Of a stretch of 64,000 nucleotides of DNA, positions 1 through 8,450 are shown piece after piece. Numbering within the stretch: the first letter of the stretch is position 1; each line of letters starts with the position of its first letter. The notes under the pieces were generated by a model. That model had not been told where the DNA came from, did no database searches, and saw nothing but the letters and a program-made list of their open reading frames with translations. Origin of the DNA: Oceanobacillus profundus (GTDB taxonomy: Bacteria; Bacillota; Bacilli; Bacillales; Amphibacillaceae); assembly GCF_003515705.1 (NCBI RefSeq), contig NZ_QWEH01000007.1, positions 1-64,000 of the forward strand, in the 5' to 3' direction. A program made the position numbers and the translations under genes.

Positions 1-1217
1 AAGTACGCCAAGTGATGGGCTATTCTTTAGAAGATTTTTATGATGAAGAAAAAGGGAATGGAACATGGAGAGAAAAATATCTAGAGTGTGTGGCAAATGA
101 AAGCTTATCACGTAAAACAGTAAATGCTATCGATATTATGAAACGTGTGATGGTATCCCAGCTTGAGACGGGTACACCATTTATGTTTTACCGTGATGAG
201 GTAAATCGTCAAAATGCCAATAACCATCAAGGAATGATTTACTGCTCTAACTTATGTACAGAAATTACGCAAAACCAGTCACCAACACAGTTTGTTGAAG
301 AAATAATTGAAAAACAGAACGAAGAATATCTTGTTCAGAAAACATACAAGCCTGGTGATTATGTAGTTTGTAACTTAAGCTCAATTAACTTAGCAAGAAC
401 AGTTAGCTCTGGTGTCTTAAATAGACTTATTAAAATTCAAGTTCGTATGCTGGATAACGTTATTGATGTAAATAACCTACCTGTTAAGCAGGCAGAGATT
501 ACAAATAAAAAATATCGACCAGTTGGTCTTGGAACATTTGGGTGGCACCACCTGCTTGCGCTAAAAGGTGTTCATTGGGAAACAGAAGAAGCCGTTCAAT
601 ATGCAGATGATCTCTACGAAGAGATTGCCTACCATACTATTAAATCATCCATGGAATTATCTAAAGAAAAAGGTGCATATCCTTTATTTGAAGGAAGCGA
701 TTGGGATACAGGTGAATACTTTGAAAAACGTGGTTATCTAGGAAATAATGAATACACATATGATAGCGAACAAGCAATGATATGGGGAGAATTGCGTGAC
801 GATGTGCAGAAGTATGGTATCCGAAATGCATATTTAATGGCTGTGGCACCAAACTCTACAACATCTATGATTGCTGGTTCTACTGCAAGTGTTGACCCTA
901 TTTTCCAGCCATTCTATAACGAAGAGAAGAAAGATTTTAAAATTCCTACAACTGCACCAGACTTAGACCATCATACGTATGATATTTATAGAAAATCTGC
1001 TTATATTTTAGATCAACGTTGGTCCGTTAGACAGAATGCTGCACGTCAAAAGCATATTGACCAAAGTATTTCATTTAACTTCTATGTGCCGAATACAATT
1101 CGTGCATCGATTTTATTAGATCTTCATTTACAAGCATGGAGAGAAGGACTTAAAACAACCTATTATGTTCGTTCAACTTCAACAGATGTAGAGGAGTGTG
1201 AATGGTGTCAAAGCTAA
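1..1217 (+). CDS. nrdE: Ribonucleotide reductase large subunit, C-terminal part (5' end outside window)
   Basis: Catalytic subunit of an aerobic class I ribonucleotide reductase, which converts ribonucleotides to deoxyribonucleotides for DNA synthesis. The frame is open from base 3, so the gene starts upstream; the N-terminal part with the first redox cysteine is not visible. Counting from the in-frame GTG at 12, the active-site Asn-Leu-Cys-Thr-Glu is at residues 80-84, the partner redox cysteine is C120 in VVCNLSSINL, a tyrosine pair for radical transfer is Y384/Y385, and the C-terminal shuttle cysteines are C396/C399 (ECEWCQS). The stop overlaps nrdI by 16 bases, and nrdF follows, giving the order E-I-F of class Ib operons. 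Class Ib is inferred mainly from nrdI. Confidence 0.93.
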   Translation, partial: VRQVMGYSLEDFYDEEKGNGTWREKYLECVANESLSRKTVNAIDIMKRVMVSQLETGTPFMFYRDEVNRQNANNHQGMIYCSNLCTEITQNQSPTQFVEEIIEKQNEEYLVQKTYKPGDYVVCNLSSINLARTVSSGVLNRLIKIQVRMLDNVIDVNNLPVKQAEITNKKYRPVGLGTFGWHHLLALKGVHWETEEAVQYADDLYEEIAYHTIKSSMELSKEKGAYPLFEGSDWDTGEYFEKRGYLGNNEYTYDSEQAMIWGELRDDVQKYGIRNAYLMAVAPNSTTSMIAGSTASVDPIFQPFYNEEKKDFKIPTTAPDLDHHTYDIYRKSAYILDQRWSVRQNAARQKHIDQSISFNFYVPNTIRASILLDLHLQAWREGLKTTYYVRSTSTDVEECEWCQS

Positions 1218-1675
1218 AAGCAATTATTGCTTACCATTCATATAGCGGGAACACAAAGGAAATAGCTGAGCATATAGAAAAGTATTTGAACAATCAAGCA
1301 GAAGTAATCATGCATCGTATTGGGGTAGACTCCCCAATACAGCGTGATACATTCGACATACTGCTTCTAGGAACGTTTACTTGGGAGTATGGAGAGGTCC
1401 CTGATGAAGTAAAGGACTTTATCCTTGAAGTAGGTTATAAACCAGAGAATGTAGCTATATTTGGCTCTGGAGACACACAGTTTGGTGGAGATGAGATATT
1501 CTGCTTAGCGGTTGATAAGTTAGCAAAATTTTATAATAGTCCCTGGAGCGGATTAAAGATCGAACAATCTCCAAGAGGTGTACAAGAAGATAAGATAGAT
1601 AACTGGATGAAAGAGGTAATAAAAGATGGAAAAATTAACAGTAGCAAAAACATTGGAGCCAACATATCCAAATAA
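1202..1675 (+). CDS. nrdI: NrdI flavodoxin-like activator of ribonucleotide reductase
   Basis: Small flavoprotein (157 aa) that in class Ib systems supplies the oxidant to assemble the dimanganese-tyrosyl radical cofactor of NrdF. The N-terminus reads as a flavodoxin phosphate-binding loop (AIIAYHSYSGNTKEIA), and residues around 55-95 (LLGTFTWEYGEVP, FGSGDTQFGG) fit the NrdI FMN loops. The ATG at 1202 lies inside the end of nrdE, with AGGAG at 1192-1196. The 3' end overlaps the start of nrdF by 50 bases, so the three nrd genes are translationally coupled. Confidence 0.9.
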   Translation: MVSKLKAIIAYHSYSGNTKEIAEHIEKYLNNQAEVIMHRIGVDSPIQRDTFDILLLGTFTWEYGEVPDEVKDFILEVGYKPENVAIFGSGDTQFGGDEIFCLAVDKLAKFYNSPWSGLKIEQSPRGVQEDKIDNWMKEVIKDGKINSSKNIGANISK

Positions 1676-2663
1676 ATCAACTGGATTATTCGGTGGACAA
1701 TCAAGCGGCATTTTAAACTGGAATGATATTGCATATCCGCATTGGTATAAAATGTACAAGCGGCTTGTAGGGAACTACTGGCAAGCAGATGAGGTAAATA
1801 TGTCTAGTGACGTAAAAGACTTCTTAGGATTGCCCGAAAATGAACGAGAAGCTTACCTGAAGATAATAGGCTTACTATCTACACTTGATGCACCACAAAC
1901 AAGAACTGCGTTGCTTATCTCACTGTACGCAACAGACCCTGCAGTGCAATCTATTATGGCTGTTATCGCCCAGCAAGAAGCAGTACACAATGAAAGCTAT
2001 TCATACGTGTTGTCATCCGTTGTTTCACTGGATGAACAAAACAAATCGTTCCAGCTAGGAAGAGTAGATGAAGTGCTGCTTAAGCGAAATGAAGAAATTA
2101 AAAAGCAATATAACCTATTTGTTGAGTCACCTACAGTTGAAAATATCTTAAAAACATTGGTTTATACTACATTACTTGAAGGCATGTTCTTCTACTCTGG
2201 GTTTGCATTCTTCTACAACCTGGCACGTTACAACAAAATGGTAGGTACATCAACAATGATTAGTTACATTAATCGTGATGAACTGGAACATGGCCGCTTC
2301 ATTTCTGAATTATTCAGAGCAACATTAGCAGAACATCCAGAATTAAATACAGAAGAATTAACACAATGGATTTACAATCACTATGAAAAATCTGTAGAGC
2401 TTGAAATTGAATGGAGCAACTACGTATTAAAAGGAATTGAAGGACTTGACCTAAAAGAGATGAGCGGGTATATCAAGTACCGAGCAAACAAAATGCTACG
2501 CATGCTAGGCCTTAGCGAACTTTATCCAGATTACGTGAAGAATCCAATGAAATGGATTAGAGCTTATGTAGATAATATTGATGGCACAAAGACAGACTTC
2601 TTTGAAAATAAATCAAGACAGTACACAAAGACAAGTGATTTAAACGGTTTTGACGACCTTTAA
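1626..2663 (+). CDS. nrdF: Ribonucleotide reductase small (radical) subunit
   Basis: Ferritin-like small subunit (345 aa) that houses the metal-tyrosyl radical. All expected ligands are readable: D88 (STLDAP), E118 and H121 with radical tyrosine Y125 (QEAVHNESY), E185 (LLEGMFF), and E219 and H222 (RDELEHGRF). Length is normal for NrdF. It starts inside nrdI, with AGAGG upstream, and is the last gene of the nrd cluster. The next gene follows after 14 bases, so the transcript probably continues. Confidence 0.95.
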   Translation: MEKLTVAKTLEPTYPNKSTGLFGGQSSGILNWNDIAYPHWYKMYKRLVGNYWQADEVNMSSDVKDFLGLPENEREAYLKIIGLLSTLDAPQTRTALLISLYATDPAVQSIMAVIAQQEAVHNESYSYVLSSVVSLDEQNKSFQLGRVDEVLLKRNEEIKKQYNLFVESPTVENILKTLVYTTLLEGMFFYSGFAFFYNLARYNKMVGTSTMISYINRDELEHGRFISELFRATLAEHPELNTEELTQWIYNHYEKSVELEIEWSNYVLKGIEGLDLKEMSGYIKYRANKMLRMLGLSELYPDYVKNPMKWIRAYVDNIDGTKTDFFENKSRQYTKTSDLNGFDDL

Positions 2664-2677
2664 AAGGAGTGAAAAAC

Positions 2678-3061
2678 ATGGAGTTAGTAAGCGAATATCT
2701 GAAAAGAATAGATCCTCAATCAAAAGATAAAGAAAAGCTTTTTGGTTATATTAATATGTTAATTGAAAAGAAAGACTATAGTGCTGATGAAATAATTAAG
2801 CTAATAAGTAAAGATAATATGCGAAGAAAATTGCTCTCAGAAAAAGAAGATAATTTCTATAGAAGAAGACGAGCTTTTGGACTTGATGTCTCATCTACAT
2901 GGTTTGATGAAACTTCTATGCCTGATCCTCCTCCAACATTACAAAGTAGGGGTGATGTATTCTGGGCTAATGAACTGAGACATGATTGGAGAAATGCTTT
3001 TGTAAGAGAATATTTAGGAGAGTGGGTAGAAGATAATGGAACAAACAGTGACACTAACTGA
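2678..3061 (+). CDS. Hypothetical protein with MELVSEYLKR N-terminus
   Basis: Unrecognised 127-aa charged protein. I place the start at the ATG at 2678 because AAAGGAG lies at 2663-2669 with normal spacing; the GTG at 2669 is part of that ribosome site. The first ten residues, MELVSEYLKR, recur at the start of the otherwise dissimilar gene at 11022 just after dnaE, suggesting a short shared docking peptide or a copied 5' end. It contains an arginine run (YRRRR) and a proline patch near the middle. The 3' end overlaps the nuclease gene by 26 bases. Confidence 0.75.
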   Translation: MELVSEYLKRIDPQSKDKEKLFGYINMLIEKKDYSADEIIKLISKDNMRRKLLSEKEDNFYRRRRAFGLDVSSTWFDETSMPDPPPTLQSRGDVFWANELRHDWRNAFVREYLGEWVEDNGTNSDTN

Positions 3062-3776
3062 CCTATATGAATTTAAAAGATGTTCTCTCCGATTCAAGCT
3101 AACAAAAGTAGATAAAGTTACATCTGTCATGAATGCAAAAGATGGTTTACATGAAGCATTGCATAGCACGATTAATTATTTTTATTATGCAATGCTTGAT
3201 GGTAAATTTTTAAGTATGAATGATTTGAAGGAAAAGTTCTCAAACATTTGGTATGGAGAAATGGATTTATATGATATTAAATTGAATGGAAATCAAGAAA
3301 AACGTAAAAAAGAGTTGGAAGCCATTGAAATGCTCCAAACTCTTCATCGGAAAGAACAACGAAACAAAGATGAAATTGTAGCGGTTAATCTTGATTTTCG
3401 GGTTCCTTTTGGAAAGGAATTAACAGTGATGGATAAAATACCCCTCATTCGTAAGACAAGCAGAGGACATGAAATTGTTAACATTAAAACAGGCAAGCAA
3501 AAGTACGATGAGTTTTGGCAGCGCACTGATATGGGAATAACCTTGCAAGCGTTAGCTTTTGAAGGAATCTTTAAGAAGCAAGCAGATACAATACGTATTG
3601 AAAATATACGTAGAGGAGATAGCACCTTTTTAGAAAGAAAAAGAAGTGACTATCAACGCCTTTATAAATCTGTCAGGATGATGCAGAAGGCAATGCAAGA
3701 AGGCTGGTTTTACCCTAATGAAAGTTTTATGTGTAATTCATGTCCAGTTAAAAATATTTGTATGGAGTGGAGATAA
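3036..3776 (+). CDS. RecB/Cas4-like PD-(D/E)XK nuclease with Fe-S type cysteines
   Basis: 246-aa protein resembling the Cas4/AddB-type nuclease fold that processes DNA ends. One cysteine lies near the N-terminus (C16, FKRCSLRF) and three cluster at the C-terminus (C233, C236, C242 in CNSCPVKNIC), the usual arrangement for a 4Fe-4S cluster closing this fold. D133 (VMDKIPLI) fits the first catalytic acid, and a QALAF motif follows around residue 171. At the second acid position the sequence reads VNIKTGK, with asparagine (N149) where D/E is normal, so activity may be reduced or altered. Function in recombination is inferred from family and neighbours. Confidence 0.7.
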   Translation: MEQTVTLTDLYEFKRCSLRFKLTKVDKVTSVMNAKDGLHEALHSTINYFYYAMLDGKFLSMNDLKEKFSNIWYGEMDLYDIKLNGNQEKRKKELEAIEMLQTLHRKEQRNKDEIVAVNLDFRVPFGKELTVMDKIPLIRKTSRGHEIVNIKTGKQKYDEFWQRTDMGITLQALAFEGIFKKQADTIRIENIRRGDSTFLERKRSDYQRLYKSVRMMQKAMQEGWFYPNESFMCNSCPVKNICMEWR

Positions 3777-3778
3777 AT

Positions 3779-3949
3779 ATGAATATGAAAAAGCTGTTTA
3801 AAAAATTTGAAGCAAACTATGATATGGAAAATCTAACGGAAGCAGAAATGATAAGTATCATTCAGAATCCTAATGCTTTCAGCAGAAAAAAAGTTACCCA
3901 GCAAAAACCAAAAACTAAAAAGCGACACAAGCGAAACAGGAGAAAATAA
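3779..3949 (+). CDS. Small protein with strongly basic C-terminal tail
   Basis: Unrecognised 56-aa protein. The ATG at 3779 has GGAG six bases upstream. The last third is almost all lysine, arginine and glutamine (KPKTKKRHKRNRRK), which suggests nucleic-acid contact. Its stop overlaps the next start as TAATG, so it is coupled to the deaminase gene. Confidence 0.6.
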   Translation: MNMKKLFKKFEANYDMENLTEAEMISIIQNPNAFSRKKVTQQKPKTKKRHKRNRRK

Positions 3950-4362
3950 TGCGCAAATCATGGGATAAATACTTTATGGATCAAGCTAAATTAGTAAATG
4001 AAAGAGCTACTTGCGATAGACTTCATGTTGGTTGTGTATTTGTAAAAGATAATCGTATGATTGCTGCAGGATATAATGGGTCAATCAGCGGTCATGAGCA
4101 TTGTGATGAGGTTGGCCATCTCATGTATGAAGGTGGATGTAAGAGAACAATACATGCAGAGATGAATACGCTTCTTCAATGCGCAAAATATGGCGTGTCC
4201 AGCGATGGAGCAACTGCATATGTAACAGATCAACCATGCCCGGATTGTACAAAGTCATTAAACCAAGCTGGCATTAAACGAATTGTTTATGCCAATGCAT
4301 ATGAACACAGGTATGAAAATAAGTTTGATGATGGAATGATTGTAGAACAACTATCGTATTAG
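3949..4362 (+). CDS. Deoxycytidylate (dCMP) deaminase
   Basis: Zinc enzyme (137 aa) deaminating dCMP to dUMP, feeding thymidylate synthesis. The zinc and proton-shuttle motif is HAE at residues 69-71 (TIHAEMN), and the other two zinc ligands are C97 and C100 (PCPDC). An extra His/Cys cluster around residues 49-64 (GHEHCDE, GGCKR) matches the second zinc site often seen in the ComEB/dCMP deaminase family. It ends the first operon, just before a terminator. It complements the nrd genes here and the ThyX-like protein at 44-47 kb. Confidence 0.9.
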   Translation: MRKSWDKYFMDQAKLVNERATCDRLHVGCVFVKDNRMIAAGYNGSISGHEHCDEVGHLMYEGGCKRTIHAEMNTLLQCAKYGVSSDGATAYVTDQPCPDCTKSLNQAGIKRIVYANAYEHRYENKFDDGMIVEQLSY

Positions 4363-4434
4363 AGCGTATAGAACTAAAATTAAACTAGAAACCTTACTTA
4401 GATGTATATAGAACAGAAAAGATAAAAAAATCTC

Positions 4435-4465
4435 GCAGAATCTCAAGATTCTGCTTTCTTTTTCC
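4435..4465 (+). terminator. Rho-independent terminator
   Basis: Perfect 8-bp stem GCAGAATC/GATTCTGC with a TCAA loop (4435-4454), followed by a T-rich run. It closes the nrd-dCMP deaminase operon, directly before a new promoter. Confidence 0.85.
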
Positions 4466-4476
4466 ACTTTTTATGA

Positions 4477-4505
4477 TATACTATGGTTAATGAAATGCAT
4501 TACAT
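4477..4505 (+). promoter_or_regulatory. Promoter with palindromic operator ATGAAATGCATTACAT
   Basis: A -10-like TATACT (4477-4482) is followed seven bases later by ATGAAATGCATTACAT (4490-4505), a copy of the palindrome found at six other places in the window. It sits where transcription would start, as expected for a repressor site. No good -35 is visible. It drives the gene run beginning at 4527. Confidence 0.65.
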
Positions 4506-4526
4506 TTATAGAAGAGGTGATTTAAA

Positions 4527-4667
4527 ATGGATTTTAAACAGCCTAATTTAATTGAAATAGTTGAGGATGAAGGCAAAGGAATTACAACAATTCTTACTGA
4601 AAAAGGGAAAGAAAAGGAGAATGTTGAAAATGGAAGCAACAAAGCAGATTCAAAAAAGGATGAATAG
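4527..4667 (+). CDS. Short acidic/basic leader protein
   Basis: Unrecognised 46-aa product, first gene after the operator-containing promoter. The ATG at 4527 has GAGGTGA at 4514-4520. It is rich in Glu and Lys with no motif. The next gene starts inside it, a typical coupled arrangement. Confidence 0.55.
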   Translation: MDFKQPNLIEIVEDEGKGITTILTEKGKEKENVENGSNKADSKKDE

Positions 4668-5106
4668 AATTGGTTCTAAAAAGAACTATGTTGTTGAAAG
4701 TCATCTTAATGATAAAAAGAAAAATCAAGATTTAGTTCAAGTTAAAAAGAGCTCCGAAGGTGGAACAGAAGTAATCAATCTCATCTTGGAGCCAGACAAA
4801 TATGAAGAGTTAAGCATGAAAACACGCTTAACCTTTGATGAGTTTTGTGACTGCATTAATACTTTTATTGGTTCAGAAGAAGATGATTGGGATTCCCTTC
4901 GAATGAAAGATCAAATTAATTTAAGTCGTGATGAAATCATTGCAGAAACAATGATCAAATATGCCAAAGAAGAACTGAAAATTGATACGGATAAGGCTAC
5001 TGGGAGAGAGATTAGCTATGCTAAATCCTATGATGAACAAGGGGTATATGCTGGCGAAATCATAACTGTGTCTCTTACAAACATGAATCAATTTGGGGTA
5101 TATTAA
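4630..5106 (+). CDS. Hypothetical charged protein
   Basis: Unrecognised 158-aa protein. I prefer the ATG at 4630, with AAGGAG at 4613-4618; TTG at 4624 or ATG at 4621 are alternatives. The N-terminal 40 residues are lysine-rich and the remainder is acidic and helical (LTFDEFCDCINTFIG). The gene lies upstream of a resolvase and a sigma factor in the same run. No function is proposed. Confidence 0.65.
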   Translation: MEATKQIQKRMNRIGSKKNYVVESHLNDKKKNQDLVQVKKSSEGGTEVINLILEPDKYEELSMKTRLTFDEFCDCINTFIGSEEDDWDSLRMKDQINLSRDEIIAETMIKYAKEELKIDTDKATGREISYAKSYDEQGVYAGEIITVSLTNMNQFGVY

Positions 5107-5107
5107 T

Positions 5108-5656
5108 ATGAGAGAAGAATTAAGACTACCAATGATGATGTTTGGAAGTTTCAAACAGACTAAAGCTAAGCGTGATGAAAACAACAAGACGATTAAAAAA
5201 CCAAATGGACAATATGTGCTTCAAAAGTATACAAAAGTTCATAATGAAATGGCAGGAGACCCTGGAGTTTTTCCAAGTGTCAATCACATATATCAGCGAA
5301 CCAAAAATGGAAGGCAAAAACTTACTAAGCCTGCTGAAAATTTATTAGAAAAATGGAATTCGTTAGCACAGATTTGGTCCTATAATAATGGCTGGGAGCT
5401 AAGAAGTGACAAGGTTGTCGTTGAGATAACAACATACTTTCCTAACGACAATAAAGAGCGTGACACTCATAATGCGATTAAGTTAATGATGGATGCTTTA
5501 GAAGGAGTTATTTATAAAAAGGACAGCAAAGCGCTCCCACGCATCATGGATTTTCATAAAGTTGAAGATAATGATGCTCCACACTTTATGCTAACTATTT
5601 ACAAGAAGGAAGAAGAATATGAAATTATGCAATCAAGGTATAGAGAAGCTAGTTAA
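5108..5656 (+). CDS. RusA-family Holliday junction resolvase
   Basis: 182-aa endonuclease of the RusA type, which cuts four-way DNA junctions formed during phage replication and recombination. The diagnostic run is ERDTHNAIKLMMDALEGVIY, with catalytic acids matching RusA's D-x-x-N...DAL pattern, followed by a KKDS turn where RusA normally has DD. The preceding VVVEITTYFP strand also fits. The ATG at 5108 is preferred, with GGGGT eight bases upstream. The 3' end overlaps the sigma gene by 38 bases. Confidence 0.75.
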   Translation: MREELRLPMMMFGSFKQTKAKRDENNKTIKKPNGQYVLQKYTKVHNEMAGDPGVFPSVNHIYQRTKNGRQKLTKPAENLLEKWNSLAQIWSYNNGWELRSDKVVVEITTYFPNDNKERDTHNAIKLMMDALEGVIYKKDSKALPRIMDFHKVEDNDAPHFMLTIYKKEEEYEIMQSRYREAS

Positions 5657-6383
5657 AGAAATTCATAATGGAAAAGACCCATCAGAACTTGTTGAGCAAT
5701 ACGATAACTTTATTAATAAATATTTACGCATGTTCACACATGGAACCATAGACTTCTCTAATTATGATTTGCGTATGTTCCTTAGCTGCTATATTAAGAA
5801 TGAAACTGATAGAAGAAATTTAAGAAGAGGTAAATATCATTCTAAACAAGATTATGCAAATGCATATGAAGTATTAAACTATTTGCAGCAAGCATTTGAA
5901 GATTACGAGAGTAGAGAAATCTATCATGAATTAGTTATTCCCTTCTTGATTTGCATAAAAAGATACACATTTATGAATAAAAGTTTTAGTAAATATCTTT
6001 ATAGCACTTATAGGTATGAATTGCTTAGACATATTAATAACTTAATCTTCCAACGAGCTAAAGTAACAGAGATGAGTCAGCCTTCTGTTGAATTAGAAAT
6101 CAACATCAAAGAAGAGGAAGAAATGTATTTCGATGATGATTTAAAACTCAATCATCCATATTGGTTAAACGGTAAAGATACACTCGACCCTTTTAACCAA
6201 TTCAGGAGAGAAGAGAGACTTATTTTAGTTAAGTATTACTTAGAGAAGTACACAGACCAAGAAATTGGAAGACTGATTGGAAGAAATAGAAGATCCGTTA
6301 ATCGGTCCAGACTGCGTGTAATTCGAAAACTCGAAGATGATATAAGAGGAGGGCAAGTAAAGTGGAGCAGGTGGATACATTAG
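5619..6383 (+). CDS. Phage RNA polymerase sigma factor (sigma-70 family)
   Basis: 254-aa alternative sigma factor expected to redirect host RNA polymerase. The C-terminal region 4 helix-turn-helix is clear (EERLILVKYYLEKYTDQEIG, then LIGRNRRSVNRSRLRVIRKL, residues about 199-243). The middle, rich in aromatic and basic residues (LICIKRYTFMNKSFSKYLYS), is compatible with a region 2-like part. An acidic linker separates them. It is probably the middle/late gene switch; no promoter class recognised by it can be assigned from this window alone. Confidence 0.75.
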   Translation: MKLCNQGIEKLVKEIHNGKDPSELVEQYDNFINKYLRMFTHGTIDFSNYDLRMFLSCYIKNETDRRNLRRGKYHSKQDYANAYEVLNYLQQAFEDYESREIYHELVIPFLICIKRYTFMNKSFSKYLYSTYRYELLRHINNLIFQRAKVTEMSQPSVELEINIKEEEEMYFDDDLKLNHPYWLNGKDTLDPFNQFRREERLILVKYYLEKYTDQEIGRLIGRNRRSVNRSRLRVIRKLEDDIRGGQVKWSRWIH

Positions 6384-6589
6384 TTTTATTCACAGAAGAA
6401 AAACCTAAACCAGTGGTTGCTATTCAATTTAATCCAAAAATCAATAAATTCACTAACAAAGAGGGGCATTGTACAGTGGATAATGTGATTTTTTCAACTA
6501 AGTTTTTTGAATCAATTGCTGCTCTTAGCAGAAAAGAATTTGAAAAATATATACCTAAAAAAACTATAGATAAAATATTTAATATTTAA
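6362..6589 (+). CDS. Hypothetical small protein
   Basis: Unrecognised 75-aa product. The GTG start at 6362 overlaps the sigma gene end, and AGGAGGG lies upstream. No motif is visible. Confidence 0.55.
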   Translation: MEQVDTLVLFTEEKPKPVVAIQFNPKINKFTNKEGHCTVDNVIFSTKFFESIAALSRKEFEKYIPKKTIDKIFNI

Positions 6590-6658
6590 TAATCCATAAA
6601 TTCGAAACGGGAAGGTTCTCTATCATACTTAATAATTTATTAAAGGATGTAGAATTAA

Positions 6659-6961
6659 ATGAACTTTATTGATGTAGGATTTTCCAATTATGTAGACGCT
6701 AGCAAAATTATCTTTGTTAGTCAAGTAGACTCAGCTCCAATCAAACGTATGATTAAAAACGCTAAAGAAGAAAATCGCTTTATTGATGTTACACAGGGAA
6801 GAAAAGCTCGTTCAATTATTTATAGCGCTTGTGGAGACGAAATTGTTTTAACGCAAGTAACTGTTTTACCTTCAACTATTGTCAGTCGTATGAAGAAGGT
6901 AAATCCAGCATTTGAAAATTTATTGATGAAATCAGAAGTGGAAAACGAACTTGAGATTTAA
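6659..6961 (+). CDS. RemA-family (DUF370) DNA-binding regulator
   Basis: 100-aa relative of Bacillus RemA, the ring-forming DNA-binding activator of biofilm matrix operons. The family signature is visible almost end to end: MNFIDVGFSNYVDASKI at the start, VDSAPIKRMIKNAK at residues 23-36, and GRKARSII at 47-54, where RemA carries its DNA-contacting arginines. About 25 extra residues follow the usual RemA end. It lies just upstream of dnaE, unusual for this family. It could be a regulator of phage genes or a mimic that alters host biofilm control. Confidence 0.8.
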   Translation: MNFIDVGFSNYVDASKIIFVSQVDSAPIKRMIKNAKEENRFIDVTQGRKARSIIYSACGDEIVLTQVTVLPSTIVSRMKKVNPAFENLLMKSEVENELEI

Positions 6962-6983
6962 TGATTGAAGGAGAAGGAAATAT

Positions 6984-8450
6984 ATGGGGGCTATAACTGA
7001 TAATATTGTACATATACATGTTCACTCTGAAGATAGCAAACTAGATGGACTGCCAACAATCAATGACCTGATTAAAAAGGCTAAAGAAATAGGCAGTCCA
7101 GCTCTTGGATTAACAGACCATGGAGTAATGGGAGGAATTGCTAGCTTTATACAAGAATGTAAAAATCAAGGAATAAAACCTCTTCCAGGTATCGAAGCGT
7201 ATCTAGTTAAGAATAGACACCTTCATGGACCTGAACTAGAAAACATTCGCTTATATCTTGGAGATAAATATAAAATTGTTGATAAAAAAGGAAAGTTTAC
7301 TAAAAAACCTTTCAATGAATTTATTAAGAAGATAAAAAAAGATATAAGATGCTTTGAAGAAGAAGCAGAGGAATTACTAAAAGGCTACCTTATGAATGAT
7401 GAAATGGACTTATTTGACCTGCTTGATGGAAGTGTAGATCTAAACCAAAGTACAGAAAGTAAAATAGCTGAATTTAAAGCAGATATCCTCAAATATTTGG
7501 ATTATGCCAGCAATGACCACTTGCTCCTTCTAGCTATGAACGATCAAGGATTGAAGGATTTATATAAAATTAGCAGTGATGCTCACATTAATGGATTCTA
7601 TTCTGATCCAAGAACCGATTTAAAGTTTATTCAACAAAATAATTTAGGTGAAAATATTATTGCTACCTCTGCATGTTTAGGTAGCACACTTGCAAGATAT
7701 GCAATGAATGGCCGAATGAAAGAAGCGGTTCAATTTATTGAAGAGTGCAAAAAAACTTTTCATGCATTCTACTTAGAAAAGCAAGCTGTTGTTAGTAGAG
7801 ATCAAGTTGAATACAACAAGCTTATTGATGAATTAGCAGAGAAGACCAATACACCTAAAGTAATTACAACAGATGTTCATTTTGCCAATAAAGAAGATCA
7901 TGAGTTACACGATATTCTAGTTGCAGGATCAATGAAAAAATGTGTTCTAGATGAAGACCGATACATCTATTCTGAAGACCATTACATGAAAACAGTCGAA
8001 GAAATTAGGAAAAACTTCAGAGACGAAGAAGCTATCGCAAACACACTTAGGATTGCAGACATGGTTGATGTTAGCCTTCCAACTGAGCCACTGTTTCCAC
8101 GTTTCCCGGTTGAGGACGGAGATAGCGTAGAAGAAGTATTGCGCAAAAAGTCTTGGGAAGCATTGTTTCAATACTGCTTGAAGAATCCTGATATTGACTT
8201 TAATAAATATGCGAACCAGTTAAATTATGAGTTGGATGTTATTTGCTCTGAAGGTTTTGCAGATTACTTTCTAATTACAGAGGACTTTATCAATGCCGCT
8301 CAAGCAGAACACTATCTTGTAGGTCCTGGTCGTGGGTCAGCTGCAGGTTCCCTTGTTTGCTTTGTGTTAAATATTACTACGGTAGATCCTTTACAAAATG
8401 GATTGCTCTTTGAGCGCTTCCTAAACCCAGAGCGAGCAGGTTATCCGGAT
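6984..8450 (+). CDS. dnaE: DNA polymerase III alpha subunit (DnaE type), exon 1
   Basis: First coding part (489 codons) of a C-family replicative polymerase. The PHP domain begins at once ([15 protein letters not shown]10/H12/H14; GLTDHG), and the palm motif PGRGSAAGS appears near residue 450. The exon ends in NPERAGYPD at base 8450, in the middle of the conserved P-D-x-D-x-D catalytic motif. Translation past 8450 hits TGA at once. Joined to 9005, the motif becomes PD-VDIDM, a perfect match to the family. Combined length is 1159 aa, normal for DnaE. Confidence 0.93.
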
